A DNA stretch of 64,000 nt from contig JAHDQF010000016.1 of assembly GCA_018433945.1 (NCBI GenBank), positions 1 through 64,000 of the forward strand, written 5' to 3'. The position numbers and the translations under genes are program-made. The notes below the pieces were generated by a model that was not told the DNA's origin, did not search any database, and saw nothing but the letters and a program-made list of their open reading frames with translations. Origin of the DNA: Proteiniphilum sp. (GTDB lineage Bacteria; Bacteroidota; Bacteroidia; Bacteroidales; Dysgonomonadaceae). Below are positions 33,385-43,158 of the stretch, piece after piece. The first letter of the stretch is position 1, and every line of letters starts with the position of its first letter.

Positions 33385-34004
33385 AAGAGATCCTAACCTA
33401 TTTCCCAACGCTTACCGATCTACAGATCAGGCAGTTCGAAGCAGTTGGCGACCTCTACAAAGAGTGGAACAGCAAGATCAATGTGATCTCACGCAAAGAT
33501 ATTGACAACCTCTACCTGCATCACCTGCTCCACTCGCTGGCTATCGCCAGGTATGTGACTTTCGCCAATGGTACCCGCATCATGGATGTGGGTACGGGAG
33601 GCGGATTTCCCGGCATCCCGCTGGCGATCCTCTTCCCTGAGTCGCACTTCCTCCTGCTCGACAGCATCGGGAAGAAGATCCGGGTTGTAAGGGAAATAGC
33701 TGAGGCCATTGGTCTGACCAACGTGGAGGCGATCCAATCACGTGCCGAGGAGGAGAAAAGAAAATTTCACTTTGTGGTGAGCCGTGCAGTGATGCCACTG
33801 CCTGATCTGATCCGTATCATCCGGAAGAACATCGCAAAGGAACAGATCAATGCACTGCCCAACGGCATCATCTGTCTGAAAGGGGGTGAGCTGACTGCAG
33901 AATTGCATCCATTCCGGCAGATAGCCGAAGAGGTTGCCCTCAGCAACTACTTCAGTGATCCCTTTTTCCAGACAAAAAAGCTGGTTTATGTACCTTTGGG
34001 CTGA
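33381..34004 (+). CDS. rsmG: 16S rRNA m7G527 methyltransferase
   Basis: This 207-aa SAM-dependent methyltransferase modifies G527 of 16S rRNA; its loss gives low-level streptomycin resistance in other bacteria. The SAM motif IMDVGTGGGFPGIPLAILFP is near residues 68-87 and VVSRAVMPLPDLI near 131. The start is GTG, overlapping the TGA of the preceding lipoprotein gene (GTGA), so translation is coupled. Confidence 0.95.
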   Translation: MKEILTYFPTLTDLQIRQFEAVGDLYKEWNSKINVISRKDIDNLYLHHLLHSLAIARYVTFANGTRIMDVGTGGGFPGIPLAILFPESHFLLLDSIGKKIRVVREIAEAIGLTNVEAIQSRAEEEKRKFHFVVSRAVMPLPDLIRIIRKNIAKEQINALPNGIICLKGGELTAELHPFRQIAEEVALSNYFSDPFFQTKKLVYVPLG

Positions 34005-34034
34005 ACAATCGTATGAACAATAATTGAGATTTGC

Positions 34035-34703
34035 ATGAAGATCAAAACATTTGAATTCAATCCCCTGAGAGTCAATACTTATATCCTCTCCGATGAGACA
34101 AAGGAGTGTGTGGTCATCGATGCGGCTTGTTATTATGCCGATGAACAGGAGTTGCTGCTTAACTATCTCCTGGATCATGACTTTGTGGTGAAGCACCTGA
34201 TCAACACCCATCTCCATTTCGACCATATCTTCGGGGTTAACCTGCTTGCAAACCGCTTTGGGCTTCCTCTTCGCTATCATCGCGACGATGATTTTCTTCT
34301 GGAAGATATCCCCTCACAACTGCAGCTTTTCGGATTCCCCACCATCAATAGCGATTTCCGACCAATCAATGGTGAATATCTGCAGGAGGGAGAGCGAATC
34401 ACTTTCGGAAACAGCAGCTTGCAGGTGATACATGTTCCAGGACACTCTCCCGGCAGTGTCGCTTTCTACGAGGCTGAAGCCGCTGTCGTGATCAGTGGTG
34501 ATGCCCTTTTCTATTCCAGCATCGGTCGTACCGATCTGCCACGCGGCAATTATGAAACGCTGATCAACAGCATTCAACATAAGCTTTACACCCTCCCAGG
34601 GGAGACGGTGGTCTATCCCGGTCACGGTCCCTCAACCTCCATAGCGTTTGAAAAACGGCACAATCCGTTTGTCAACATGAATGAAAGTGAAAGAAACAAA
34701 TAA
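34035..34703 (+). CDS. MBL-fold metallo-hydrolase (glyoxalase II-like)
   Basis: 222 aa with the metallo-beta-lactamase motif THLHFDH at residues 58-64 (HxHxDH), HVPGHSPGSVAFY near 136, GDALFYSSIGRTDLPRG near 155, and YPGHGPST near 200. It binds two metals and probably hydrolyses a thioester. The family includes glyoxalase II and unassigned YcbL-like enzymes; substrate is unknown. It is 30 nt after rsmG and its last bases overlap the possible upstream start of gcvP, so it is in the same operon. Confidence 0.9.
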   Translation: MKIKTFEFNPLRVNTYILSDETKECVVIDAACYYADEQELLLNYLLDHDFVVKHLINTHLHFDHIFGVNLLANRFGLPLRYHRDDDFLLEDIPSQLQLFGFPTINSDFRPINGEYLQEGERITFGNSSLQVIHVPGHSPGSVAFYEAEAAVVISGDALFYSSIGRTDLPRGNYETLINSIQHKLYTLPGETVVYPGHGPSTSIAFEKRHNPFVNMNESERNK

Positions 34704-34716
34704 TCAAAATATAGCA

Positions 34717-37554
34717 ATGGAACATTTCAAAAAACGTCATATCGGCATCAGTGAATCCGATAAAAGGCTGATGCTGGAAACACTGGAACTGAACAGCATG
34801 GATGAGCTGATCGATCAGACCATCCCCCGTGACATACGACTGCAAACACCCCTTTCTCTGCCTCCTGCGCTCACAGAACAGGAGTATGCCGAGGAGATCG
34901 AACGCTTTGCTGCCCGTAACAAGGTCTATACCTCCTACATCGGTATGGGCTGGTATGATACCATCACACCGGCACCCATCTATCGCAATGTTTTTGAAAA
35001 CCCGGTATGGTACACCTCCTATACACCTTACCAGGCAGAGATCTCACAGGGGCGACTGGAAGCGCTCCTGAACTTCCAGACAATGGTGAGTGAGCTGACG
35101 GCACTGCCTCTATCCAACAGCTCACTGCTCGACGAGGCTACTGCAGCGGCGGAGGCAGCCACCATGATGTATGGTCTGCGCAACCGTGATCAGGTGAAAC
35201 AGCATGTGGAGACCCTCTTCGTTGATCAAAATATTTTTCCTCAAACCCTTGCTGTGTTGCGCACGAGAATGCAACGTGCAGGTATAGAGATTATTACGGC
35301 AGATTACAAAAGCTTCTCTTTCAACAAACCGTGCTTCGGTGCGATTGTGCAGTATCCCAACAGCAACGGCAGTGTGGAGGATTATCGTGCATTTACGGAG
35401 AAAGCGCACGCAGCCGATTGCAAGGTGGCTGTGGCAACCGACCTGATGGCGCTGGTGCTGCTCACACCGCCGGGAGAGTGGGGTGCCGACATCGCTTTTG
35501 GAAGTAGCCAGCGCTTCGGCATCCCCATGTTCTACGGCGGTCCCTCTGCTGCTTTTTTTGCCACCCGCGAAGCGTATAAACGTTCCATGCCGGGCCGCAT
35601 CATCGGTATCTCGAAAGATGCCTACGGCAGGGAAGCACTGCGCATGGCTCTGCAGACACGGGAGCAACATATCAAACGGGAGAAAGCCACTTCCAACATC
35701 TGTACCGCTCAGGCATTGCTGGCAACCATGGCATCTTTCTATGCTGTTTATCACGGACCGGAGGGGCTGAAAGCGATTGCCCGGCGCATCCATTCACTCG
35801 CATCACTTGTCAGCGACGAATTGCTGGCAATGGGTTATCGCCAGCTGAACGAGAGCTTCTTCGATACCCTCACCATCGCCCTTCCGGAGAGCATCACCGA
35901 GGAGGATATCCGCAACCATGCCGAGATGAGGGAGATCAACCTGCGTTATTACGGAGATGGAAGAGTCGGCCTCAGCATCGATGAAAGCACGAACGACTAC
36001 CGGGTGCATGAACTGTTGGCTCTCTTTGCCATGGCTGCTGGCAGCTCCAAGGTTTTCATGATCGACGACCTGAAAGAGAAGATCACCCTGCGGGAGGAGC
36101 AACTGCGTAAAAGTGCGTTCCTGACACACCCCACCTTTCAACGCTACCACACGGAAACTGAGCTGATGCGATACATCAAGCGACTGGAACGGAAAGATAT
36201 CTCATTGGCACACTCCATGATCTCACTCGGCTCCTGCACCATGAAGCTGAATGCTGCCTCGGAGCTCCTGCCACTGGGTCTCCCGGCTTTCCAGCGAATC
36301 CATCCCTTCGTGCCGGAAGAACAGGCTCAGGGATACAGAGAGATGATTGATGAGCTGGAGGATATGCTGGCTGAAATCACCGGCCTGGCGGCCACCAGCC
36401 TGCAACCCAACTCGGGTGCCGCCGGTGAATATGCGGGACTGATCACCATTGCTGCTTACCAGAAAAGCATCGGCGAAGGGGTACGCAAGGTGGTGCTCAT
36501 CCCGGCATCGGCCCACGGCACCAATCCTGCCAGCGCCATCCAGGCCGGGTTCAGGCCAGTGACGGTGGCCAGTGATGACCGGGGTAACGTCGACATGGAG
36601 GACCTGCGCAACAAGGTGGCACAACACCGGGAGGAGCTGGCCGCATTGATGATCACCTATCCCTCCACACATGGCATCTTTGAAACAGAGATCCGGGAGA
36701 TGTGCCGCCTGATTCACGAAGCTGGTGGTCAGGTATACATGGATGGTGCCAACATGAATGCACAGGTGGGGTTCACCAATCCAGGCACCATCGGTGCCGA
36801 TGTCTGCCACCTCAACCTGCACAAGACTTTTGCCATCCCTCATGGAGGGGGCGGTCCTGGTGTGGGACCCATCTGTGTAGCGGATCACCTGGTGCCATTC
36901 CTTCCGGGACACCCGGTAACGCTCACCACTGAGAACAACACCGTATCGGCTGCTGCCTATGGCAGCGCCGGTGTTCTCCCCATCACCTACGGCTATATCC
37001 GCATGATGGGTGCCGACGGGTTGCGGGAGGCTACCGAGGTAGCGATCCTCAACGCCAACTACCTGGCGGAGAAGCTGAACAACTCATTCGGCATCGTTTA
37101 TCGGGGTGCTGAGGGCAGGGTAGGTCATGAGCTGATCCTGGAGTGTCGTGGGCTGAAAGAGGTCTCCGGCATCAGTGAGACCGATATCGCCAAGCGATTG
37201 ATCGACTACGGATATCATGCACCGACAGTCTCTTTTCCGGTACATGGTACGCTGATGGTGGAGCCTACTGAGAGCGAGAGTCTGGCAGAGCTGGATCGTT
37301 TTGTGGCGGCGATGGAGCAGATACATGAAGAGATCATCGAGGTATCACGCGGTGCATACAGCCTGGAGGATAATGTGCTGGTCAACGCACCGCATCCGGA
37401 GTATGAAGCTGTAGCGGACGAGTGGAAACATGCCTACCCACGGAGCAAGGCAATCTACCCCCTCCCGTTTGTGGCTGAGAACAAGTTCTGGGTAAATGTA
37501 GGCCGGGTTGACAATGCCTACGGCGACAGGAACCTGGTCGCCTGCCTCTGTTAA
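34717..37554 (+). CDS. gcvP: Glycine dehydrogenase (decarboxylating), P-protein
   Basis: This is the 945-aa fused (alpha-beta) P-protein of the glycine cleavage system. It decarboxylates glycine with pyridoxal phosphate and passes aminomethyl to H-protein. The PLP lysine is in NLHKTFAIPHGGGGPG (about residue 702); the glycine-rich loop and SLGSCTMKLNAASE (about 503) are conserved. I prefer the ATG at 34717, which gives MEHFKKRHIG as in relatives; the ATG at 34681 would overlap the MBL gene and add 12 residues. No gcvT, gcvH or lpd is adjacent, so the other parts are elsewhere. Confidence 0.95.
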   Translation: MEHFKKRHIGISESDKRLMLETLELNSMDELIDQTIPRDIRLQTPLSLPPALTEQEYAEEIERFAARNKVYTSYIGMGWYDTITPAPIYRNVFENPVWYTSYTPYQAEISQGRLEALLNFQTMVSELTALPLSNSSLLDEATAAAEAATMMYGLRNRDQVKQHVETLFVDQNIFPQTLAVLRTRMQRAGIEIITADYKSFSFNKPCFGAIVQYPNSNGSVEDYRAFTEKAHAADCKVAVATDLMALVLLTPPGEWGADIAFGSSQRFGIPMFYGGPSAAFFATREAYKRSMPGRIIGISKDAYGREALRMALQTREQHIKREKATSNICTAQALLATMASFYAVYHGPEGLKAIARRIHSLASLVSDELLAMGYRQLNESFFDTLTIALPESITEEDIRNHAEMREINLRYYGDGRVGLSIDESTNDYRVHELLALFAMAAGSSKVFMIDDLKEKITLREEQLRKSAFLTHPTFQRYHTETELMRYIKRLERKDISLAHSMISLGSCTMKLNAASELLPLGLPAFQRIHPFVPEEQAQGYREMIDELEDMLAEITGLAATSLQPNSGAAGEYAGLITIAAYQKSIGEGVRKVVLIPASAHGTNPASAIQAGFRPVTVASDDRGNVDMEDLRNKVAQHREELAALMITYPSTHGIFETEIREMCRLIHEAGGQVYMDGANMNAQVGFTNPGTIGADVCHLNLHKTFAIPHGGGGPGVGPICVADHLVPFLPGHPVTLTTENNTVSAAAYGSAGVLPITYGYIRMMGADGLREATEVAILNANYLAEKLNNSFGIVYRGAEGRVGHELILECRGLKEVSGISETDIAKRLIDYGYHAPTVSFPVHGTLMVEPTESESLAELDRFVAAMEQIHEEIIEVSRGAYSLEDNVLVNAPHPEYEAVADEWKHAYPRSKAIYPLPFVAENKFWVNVGRVDNAYGDRNLVACLC

Positions 37555-37640
37555 CGCTGATCAGGACGTTTCTTTTTCCGCTAACTTTCGCTCTCTTTTG
37601 TCTATCTTTGCATCCGTCAAACATCCAAATCTGTTACGCT

Positions 37641-38450
37641 ATGTGCAGAAAGTATCTTTTTCCTGCCTTGTTGATCAGTCTGATGACCCTTCTCTCCTGT
37701 GAAAAAGAGGAGGCAAGCGAAAATGCCGCCCGTTTGCGGATCAAACTGACCGATGCGGCTGCTCCGGTGTTGAAAGAGATGCATATCGAGATTGCGACGA
37801 TCGAAGTGCAGACCACCGACAGCGCAGGAAATGCCGGTGAGTGGGTGACACTCTCTTACCCCGGTGGTGAGTATAACCTGCTCAAGCTGATGAATGGCAA
37901 GATGGTGCAGCTCGTCGATCAATACTTTCCCGCAGGAGAAAAGATCGACAAGATTCGTCTCACCTTGGGCGACAACAACCGGATGGTGACCGTTACCGAT
38001 CAGCCGATCCCGCTACAGAAATCACCCGATATCATGGATCAGCTGGTTATCCACAATGTGAATGCTGTGCTCACCGCCAACGTCATCATCAGCATCGTGA
38101 TCGATATCAATGCAGCCCTTTCGGTGTATGAAATGAACGGTAACTGGTACATCAACCCGCGTGCCAGAGCTTTCCCCGAGACCTACGGCGGTTCACTGAG
38201 AGGCTATGTGGCTCCATTGGAAGCTTCACCGGTAGTGATGATCACCCGTGAGGCAGATTCACTCTTCTCCCTTCCTGAGGGAAGCGAAGGGATGTTTCTC
38301 TTCCCAGGTCTGGAGGAGGGAGCCTGGAAGGTTCATCTGCTTGCCAACCCTGAGTCGGGCTACCGCGACACCATCTTCATCTCTGACACGATCCGGCAGG
38401 GCAGGATCACCGAGATCACCCCCAAACCTATCCGGTTGCAGCTGCAATAG
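37641..38450 (+). CDS. DUF4382-domain lipoprotein, 269 aa
   Basis: The ATG at 37641 begins a lipoprotein signal with lipobox LLSC (Cys20). An in-frame codon 11 codons upstream lies inside the promoter region (TATCTTTG at 37603-37610), so it is rejected. The domain after residue 30 (RLRIKLTDAAAPVLKEMHIEI in part, then WVTLSYPGGEYNLLKLMNG) fits DUF4382; the last 80 residues resemble a beta-sandwich carboxypeptidase-regulatory-like domain (GSLRGYVAPLEASPVVMITR). Many such Bacteroidota proteins are surface or periplasmic; function is unknown. Confidence 0.85.
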   Translation: MCRKYLFPALLISLMTLLSCEKEEASENAARLRIKLTDAAAPVLKEMHIEIATIEVQTTDSAGNAGEWVTLSYPGGEYNLLKLMNGKMVQLVDQYFPAGEKIDKIRLTLGDNNRMVTVTDQPIPLQKSPDIMDQLVIHNVNAVLTANVIISIVIDINAALSVYEMNGNWYINPRARAFPETYGGSLRGYVAPLEASPVVMITREADSLFSLPEGSEGMFLFPGLEEGAWKVHLLANPESGYRDTIFISDTIRQGRITEITPKPIRLQLQ

Positions 38451-38574
38451 ATCGTTGCAACCCTTTTTAATTAAATTTCACTTCTGCAAACCTACTTGGA
38501 TTCGCTTCTTTACTATCTTTGTAGAAATGATTGCAGTTCATAACCGATTATAACTATTTAACAATATCACACAA

Positions 38575-39087
38575 ATGAAAAAGATCCATTTTGCACTGAT
38601 TTTAGCTACCCTGCTGGTTGCAGGTACCTCCTGTAAACCAAAACAGAGTGCATACAAACAGGTGTATGAAGCAGCCAAGGAGAGGGAGATGCAACAGACA
38701 GCCTCTCAGCCTACCACCGTGGTGAAGGATGCCAGCCCGCTGCCTCCCGTGGAAGTCTCCATACGCAAGGAAAAAGTTGAACCGGTTTATCCTACTGACG
38801 CTTCAGGGTTGAAGAAATACAGTGTGGTGATCGCCTCTCTCAGTGTAAAGCTCAATGCAGAATCATTGAAAACACGCATGGAGAACGAAGGACATAAGGT
38901 GATCCTGGCAGAGAACGAACAGGGGATGTACCGCGTCATCATTGCCAGCTACGACGACAAAGCAGAAGCAGCTGCCAAGCGTGAGGAGATTTACAACCAG
39001 TATTCGGCGAAAGGCAATACCGAATACCTGAGAAAAACCTACGGTGTACCCTTTAACGATCTCTGGATCCTCGAAAGGCAATATTAA
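38575..39087 (+). CDS. SPOR-domain lipoprotein, 170 aa
   Basis: The lipoprotein signal ends at Cys20 (AGTSC). After a Ser/Pro/Lys-rich linker a SPOR domain (about residues 80-168: KKYSVVIASLSVKLNAESL, YRVIIASYDDKAEA, DLWILERQY) binds denuded peptidoglycan glycans at the septum. It is therefore likely located at the division site. A TATCTTTG promoter box is at 38514-38521. It is single, between two unrelated genes. Confidence 0.9.
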   Translation: MKKIHFALILATLLVAGTSCKPKQSAYKQVYEAAKEREMQQTASQPTTVVKDASPLPPVEVSIRKEKVEPVYPTDASGLKKYSVVIASLSVKLNAESLKTRMENEGHKVILAENEQGMYRVIIASYDDKAEAAAKREEIYNQYSAKGNTEYLRKTYGVPFNDLWILERQY

Positions 39088-39186
39088 TCGTTGGATGATC
39101 TTTCCACTCTCGCCAGGTGATGCGAATAAAAACCGATTAGCTGCCCGTTGGATGCAATGTGGCAGCTTTTTTTGAATAGTGAATCT

Positions 39187-39945
39187 ATGAAGATACGTTT
39201 TTTGGGTACAGGTACCTCTACCGGCGTTCCACAGATCGGCTGTCACTGCCCGGTATGCCAATCGCCGGATGAACGGGACAGGAGATTGCGCTGCTCGGTG
39301 GCGATTACAACAGGGGAGCAGCAGCTACTGATCGATTGCACCCCCGACTTTCGCCAGCAGGCACTCACAATCCCTTTCAGGAAAATCAACGGAATCCTCT
39401 TCACCCATGAGCATTATGATCATACCGGTGGCATTGACGACCTGCGCCCTTATTCATGTTTTGGCCCTGTAGAGCTCTTTATGGAAGAGCAACTGGAAAA
39501 AGTGGTGAGGAACAGGCTTCCCTACTGCTTCTCAGAGAATCGGTATGGTGGCATCCCAGATATTCATGTTCAACGCATTGATCCCTATCATTCTTTCCAA
39601 ATTGGAGCGTTAGAGATCATCCCGATCAGGATCATGCATCACAAGCTGCCGATCCTGGGCTTCCGAATAGGAAGCTTCGCCTACCTCACCGATGTGAAAA
39701 GTATCCCTGAGGCTGAGTTTGAGAAGCTTAGGGGATTGGATCTGCTGGTGATCAGCGCTCTTCGCAAAACAGAACATATCTCTCACCTCTCCCTGGCGGA
39801 ATCACTGCAGATCATTGAGCGGATAGCGCCACGCAGAAGCTTTCTCACCCATTTCAGTCATGAGATGGGACTGCATGCCGAGATGGCTGACGAGCTTCCC
39901 GATGGGGTCTATCCGGCATATGATGGCTTAGAAATCGGTCTTTGA
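39187..39945 (+). CDS. MBL-fold phosphodiesterase, PhnP-like
   Basis: 252 aa from the ATG at 39187, which gives the family start MKIRFLGTGTSTGVP. It holds a cysteine cluster (C19, C21, C24) as in PhnP, which binds a structural zinc, and the catalytic HEHYDH at 74-79. LTDVKSIPEAE and LTHFSHEMG complete the metal site. PhnP hydrolyses cyclic ribose phosphates in phosphonate use, but no phn genes are near and this clade in Bacteroidota is conserved without them, so the natural substrate is open. A longer frame upstream has no support. Confidence 0.9.
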   Translation: MKIRFLGTGTSTGVPQIGCHCPVCQSPDERDRRLRCSVAITTGEQQLLIDCTPDFRQQALTIPFRKINGILFTHEHYDHTGGIDDLRPYSCFGPVELFMEEQLEKVVRNRLPYCFSENRYGGIPDIHVQRIDPYHSFQIGALEIIPIRIMHHKLPILGFRIGSFAYLTDVKSIPEAEFEKLRGLDLLVISALRKTEHISHLSLAESLQIIERIAPRRSFLTHFSHEMGLHAEMADELPDGVYPAYDGLEIGL

Positions 39946-40146
39946 GGGGTTTTTTTCGTTTTTTTAACCAAAACAAACGCAGCGTTTAGGGACCGGAACC
40001 ATCTTTTCATTGAGACATCACTTCGTAGCGGGCAGCTGTTGATGAAACGTAAAAAAAAATGGTGTGCCATTAAACTATCTGATCCCTTTTGCGTCACATA
40101 GTAAAAGTACAAACAGATCACAAACAATAATTAATGGGGAGAAACT

Positions 40147-41427
40147 ATGAAAACGAATAAATTTTTACTGGCACTGTTGATGGCTGCCATTCCTCTCTTC
40201 GGTTTCACCCAGGAATGGGATGATATCTATGCTGATCCAACTCAGAAGGAGACGGTGAAAGCAGAGGTGAAGGTGAAAGAACCGCAGAAGAAAAAGGTGG
40301 TCATCGTGCAAGGCGATGCTTCCAATATGGAAGTACAGGCCAACGGCAGAGATATTGATGAGTACAACCGGAGGGGATCTCGTGATACCATGGACGGCGA
40401 TGAAATATACAGCGGTGACTCACTCGACTATGAGGAATATCAATACACCGACCGTATTGTTCGTTTCCACGATCCTGAGTCAAGCATCAAGATTACAGGT
40501 GCTGATGAGGTGATCATATACGTAGGTGATGATATCTATGAGAACTACAACAACCGGGGCTGGCATAGCAATTTCTACTTCGGAATGGGTTGGGGCATGG
40601 GTTACTATCCCTGGCACTACAGCCACTGGTATCACCCCTGGTATAGGTTCGGTCCCTACTACGGCTGGAGCCTCTGGTACGATCCATGGTACTACAGCTG
40701 GTACAGTCCCTGGTACAGTCCCTGGTACTATGGTGGATGGTATGATCCCTGGTATTATGGTTATGGCGGTTTTTACGGCGGCTATACATACGGCTTTTAT
40801 GACGGCTATTACAGCAGTCTGACACACAACCGTTCCGGAAGAAGCAGCAGTGCATACAGAAGAAGTACAGCCAACAGGAACAGCTCCCTTACTGCCGGAC
40901 TCTCAGGCAGGTCATCGGCCACACGATCAGCCCTGTCAGGTAGAAGTAGTACCGCCACAACTACACGGAGTGCTCTCTCCGGCAGGAGCAGGACAGCTGA
41001 CAGCCGCTCCGTCAACACACCCAGAACACGTATCATCGACAACAACGGCAGGGTGCTTGACTCCAGAACAGGCAGGGTTATTGAACGAAGTGGCACCACC
41101 CGAAACAGATCGGTTTACGGAACTACTCCCTCCAGCCGCACGCAAAGCTATTCCACCAGCAGAAGTAGCAGCAGCGACAGGACATACCAGAGAAGCTCCA
41201 CTTCTTCCGGAAGAAGCAGCTCTACCTATCAGCGTTCCACTACTACCCGGAGCGGTAACTACAGTACCCCCTCACGGAGCACAGAGTCGAGCCGTTCATC
41301 CACATACAGAACCCCGTCACAGAGCAGCTCTACCCGTAGTCGTTCCACCTACTCTGCTCCCAGCCGCAGCTCATCTTCCAGCTCCAGGTCTTCTTCTGGA
41401 CGCAGCTCTGGCGGTGGGCGCAGGTAA
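40147..41427 (+). CDS. Secreted low-complexity protein, Tyr/Trp/Gly-rich then Ser/Arg-rich, 426 aa
   Basis: The signal peptide (cleavage after about residue 22, GFTQ-EWDD) precedes four zones. Residues 23-60 are Lys/Glu-rich. Residues 60-135 look structured, with RIVRFHDPESSIKITGADEV. Residues about 138-223 are extremely rich in Tyr, Trp, Gly and Pro, with repeats HPWY, DPWYY, SPWYSPWYY. Residues about 225-426 are a Ser/Arg/Thr tract that would be disordered and strongly positive. I know no function. Such aromatic-rich and cationic tails could bind polysaccharide, membrane or DNA, or aggregate; this is speculation. The next gene, 60 nt downstream, encodes an OmpP1 porin. Confidence 0.8.
   Translation: MKTNKFLLALLMAAIPLFGFTQEWDDIYADPTQKETVKAEVKVKEPQKKKVVIVQGDASNMEVQANGRDIDEYNRRGSRDTMDGDEIYSGDSLDYEEYQYTDRIVRFHDPESSIKITGADEVIIYVGDDIYENYNNRGWHSNFYFGMGWGMGYYPWHYSHWYHPWYRFGPYYGWSLWYDPWYYSWYSPWYSPWYYGGWYDPWYYGYGGFYGGYTYGFYDGYYSSLTHNRSGRSSSAYRRSTANRNSSLTAGLSGRSSATRSALSGRSSTATTTRSALSGRSRTADSRSVNTPRTRIIDNNGRVLDSRTGRVIERSGTTRNRSVYGTTPSSRTQSYSTSRSSSSDRTYQRSSTSSGRSSSTYQRSTTTRSGNYSTPSRSTESSRSSTYRTPSQSSSTRSRSTYSAPSRSSSSSSRSSSGRSSGGGRR
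40699..40722 (+). repeat. 12-bp tandem duplication in the aromatic-rich gene
   Basis: TGGTACAGTCCC occurs twice in direct succession and encodes Trp-Tyr-Ser-Pro twice. Similar, less exact units (TGGTACTATGG, TGGTATGATCCC) flank it, suggesting the zone grew by repeat expansion. Confidence 0.8.
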
Positions 41428-41486
41428 CTGAATGAATGGAAAAGCAGATAGAATTGGTTTGTACATAAACATAATGTCAACGTAAC

Positions 41487-43037
41487 ATGAATAAAATCAC
41501 ATATCTTGTCAGCACTTTGCTGATAACATCCTCCTCCCTCTTTGCACAGGGGGAGGTGGATGCCCTGCGCTTCTCCCGTGAAGGGCTCTACGGAACAGCA
41601 CGGGCCATGTCGATGGGTGGTGCATTTGGTGCCCTGGGTGGCGATCTGAGTGCTCTGACCATCAACCCCGCCGGCATCGGCATTTATCGCAGCTCAGAAG
41701 TGGCAGGAACCTTCAATCTGTCGCGCAACAGGTCGGTTGTCGGTGATCGGACCGCCGACAAAAATCGTTTCAACATGGACAACCTTGGCTTTGTCGGTTA
41801 CTTTCCGCTGCGCAACGACGCGATACCGCTGATCAACTTCGGCTTCTCCTACAACAAGCTTAAGTCGTTCGACAAGAACATCTCGGCCATCGGCACTGCC
41901 AAAGGTACACTGATCGATTACATTGCCAAAACCAGCACCGGTTATGATCCTCTGCTACTGGAGATGGGAGAGAATCTCCCCAATCCATTTTTGGATATGC
42001 CCTGGTTGACAGTGCTCGCCTACAACTCCTGGCTGATTGACCCGGTGGAGGGGGAAGAATTTGAATATCGACCGGTAACCAACGAGCCCGGACCGATCAA
42101 TGAGATACGACTTCGTGAGAGGGGTTACATTGATAACTATGACTTCACGGTGGGAACCACCCTGGGCAACGTGCTCAACCTGGGACTGGCACTCTCCATC
42201 AAGGATGTCTCCTACAGCCTGGTTTCCGACTACCTGGAAGATTTTGATGACGGCGGTTACACCCTCACCAACTGGCTTACTACCAGCGGTGCCGGGTTCA
42301 GTGCCAAGTTCGGGGCAATCTACCGGCCGGTGAACGAGCTACGGCTGGGATTGGCTTATCACACCCCTACCTGGTATGCACTGACCGAGACCTATGAAGC
42401 GCAGATCGACGATGATATGGGAGCATATGTGACAGATCCCGATTATAAACCGGCAGTAATCAGTTCCGGGTCTTTTGCCAACGATTACGACCTGAAAACG
42501 CCCGGCAAACTGGTAGCCAGCATCGCCACGGTACAGGGAAGCCGTTTCATTGCCAGCCTCGACTATGAGCTGACGGACTATTCGAACATGAAGCTGTCGG
42601 TTCCATCAGGGGCTTTCGAAAGAGAAGAGTGGTATGATGAGGACAACGAGTTTATCAAGATGGATTACCGGGCGGCGTCGACCATTCGTGCCGGTGTGGA
42701 ATATCGTTTCACTCAGCAGTTCTCCGGCCGCCTTGGCTACGCCTGGATGCAGAATCCCTATGAAAAAGAATTCAGGGACAGTGGAATTGCTGCGATTGCC
42801 GGATCCAACACCATCTACCGGATGGAAGGCGATACCCATTATTTTACCGGGGGACTTGGCTACCGTTTCAACAGGAACTTCTTTATCGATATGGCCGTTG
42901 TGTACAGCAGTCAGACCGATGATCTCTATCCATTCCCCAACTATTATGAAGGCGAAACACTTGCGGTTGATGCTTCACCATTCAAGTTGAAAAATAGCTC
43001 CCTGAAGGGATTGATCACGCTGGGATACAAGTTCTGA
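41487..43037 (+). CDS. OmpP1/FadL/TodX-family outer-membrane protein, 516 aa
   Basis: After a signal peptide (ending LFAQG, about residue 21) the mature start resembles FadL-family channels: FSREGLYGTARAMSMGGAFGALGGDLSALTINPAGIG. In this family the N-terminal strand plugs a 14-strand barrel that takes up hydrophobic substrates. The end (LKGLITLGYKF) is the typical outer-membrane C-terminal Phe. The substrate is not known. It may be co-transcribed with the low-complexity gene 60 nt upstream. Confidence 0.9.
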   Translation: MNKITYLVSTLLITSSSLFAQGEVDALRFSREGLYGTARAMSMGGAFGALGGDLSALTINPAGIGIYRSSEVAGTFNLSRNRSVVGDRTADKNRFNMDNLGFVGYFPLRNDAIPLINFGFSYNKLKSFDKNISAIGTAKGTLIDYIAKTSTGYDPLLLEMGENLPNPFLDMPWLTVLAYNSWLIDPVEGEEFEYRPVTNEPGPINEIRLRERGYIDNYDFTVGTTLGNVLNLGLALSIKDVSYSLVSDYLEDFDDGGYTLTNWLTTSGAGFSAKFGAIYRPVNELRLGLAYHTPTWYALTETYEAQIDDDMGAYVTDPDYKPAVISSGSFANDYDLKTPGKLVASIATVQGSRFIASLDYELTDYSNMKLSVPSGAFEREEWYDEDNEFIKMDYRAASTIRAGVEYRFTQQFSGRLGYAWMQNPYEKEFRDSGIAAIAGSNTIYRMEGDTHYFTGGLGYRFNRNFFIDMAVVYSSQTDDLYPFPNYYEGETLAVDASPFKLKNSSLKGLITLGYKF

Positions 43038-43059
43038 AAGAATGAAACGAAACATACAG

Positions 43060-43103
43060 GAAGAGTCAGGAGATACACTCCGGGCTCTTTTTTTTTTTTT
43101 TGA
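43060..43103 (+). terminator. Terminator behind the OmpP1-like gene
   Basis: GAAGAGTCAGGAG and CTCCGGGCTCTT form a hairpin with minor wobble, followed by more than ten T residues. Confidence 0.75.
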
Positions 43104-43158
43104 TGTGGTATGAATATCGTACATTTGCATCACACAAACAATTTTCAAATCATCCTCT

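Noticed and set aside
34035..34703. Beta-lactamase resistance gene
   Set aside because: Only the general MBL fold is present; the glyoxalase II-like GRTDLPRG region and operon context argue against a resistance enzyme.
40480..41145. Several overlapping frames of 69-193 codons on both strands
   Set aside because: They are produced by the repetitive, biased sequence of the aromatic and Ser/Arg-rich gene and have the same kind of low complexity without a start signal.
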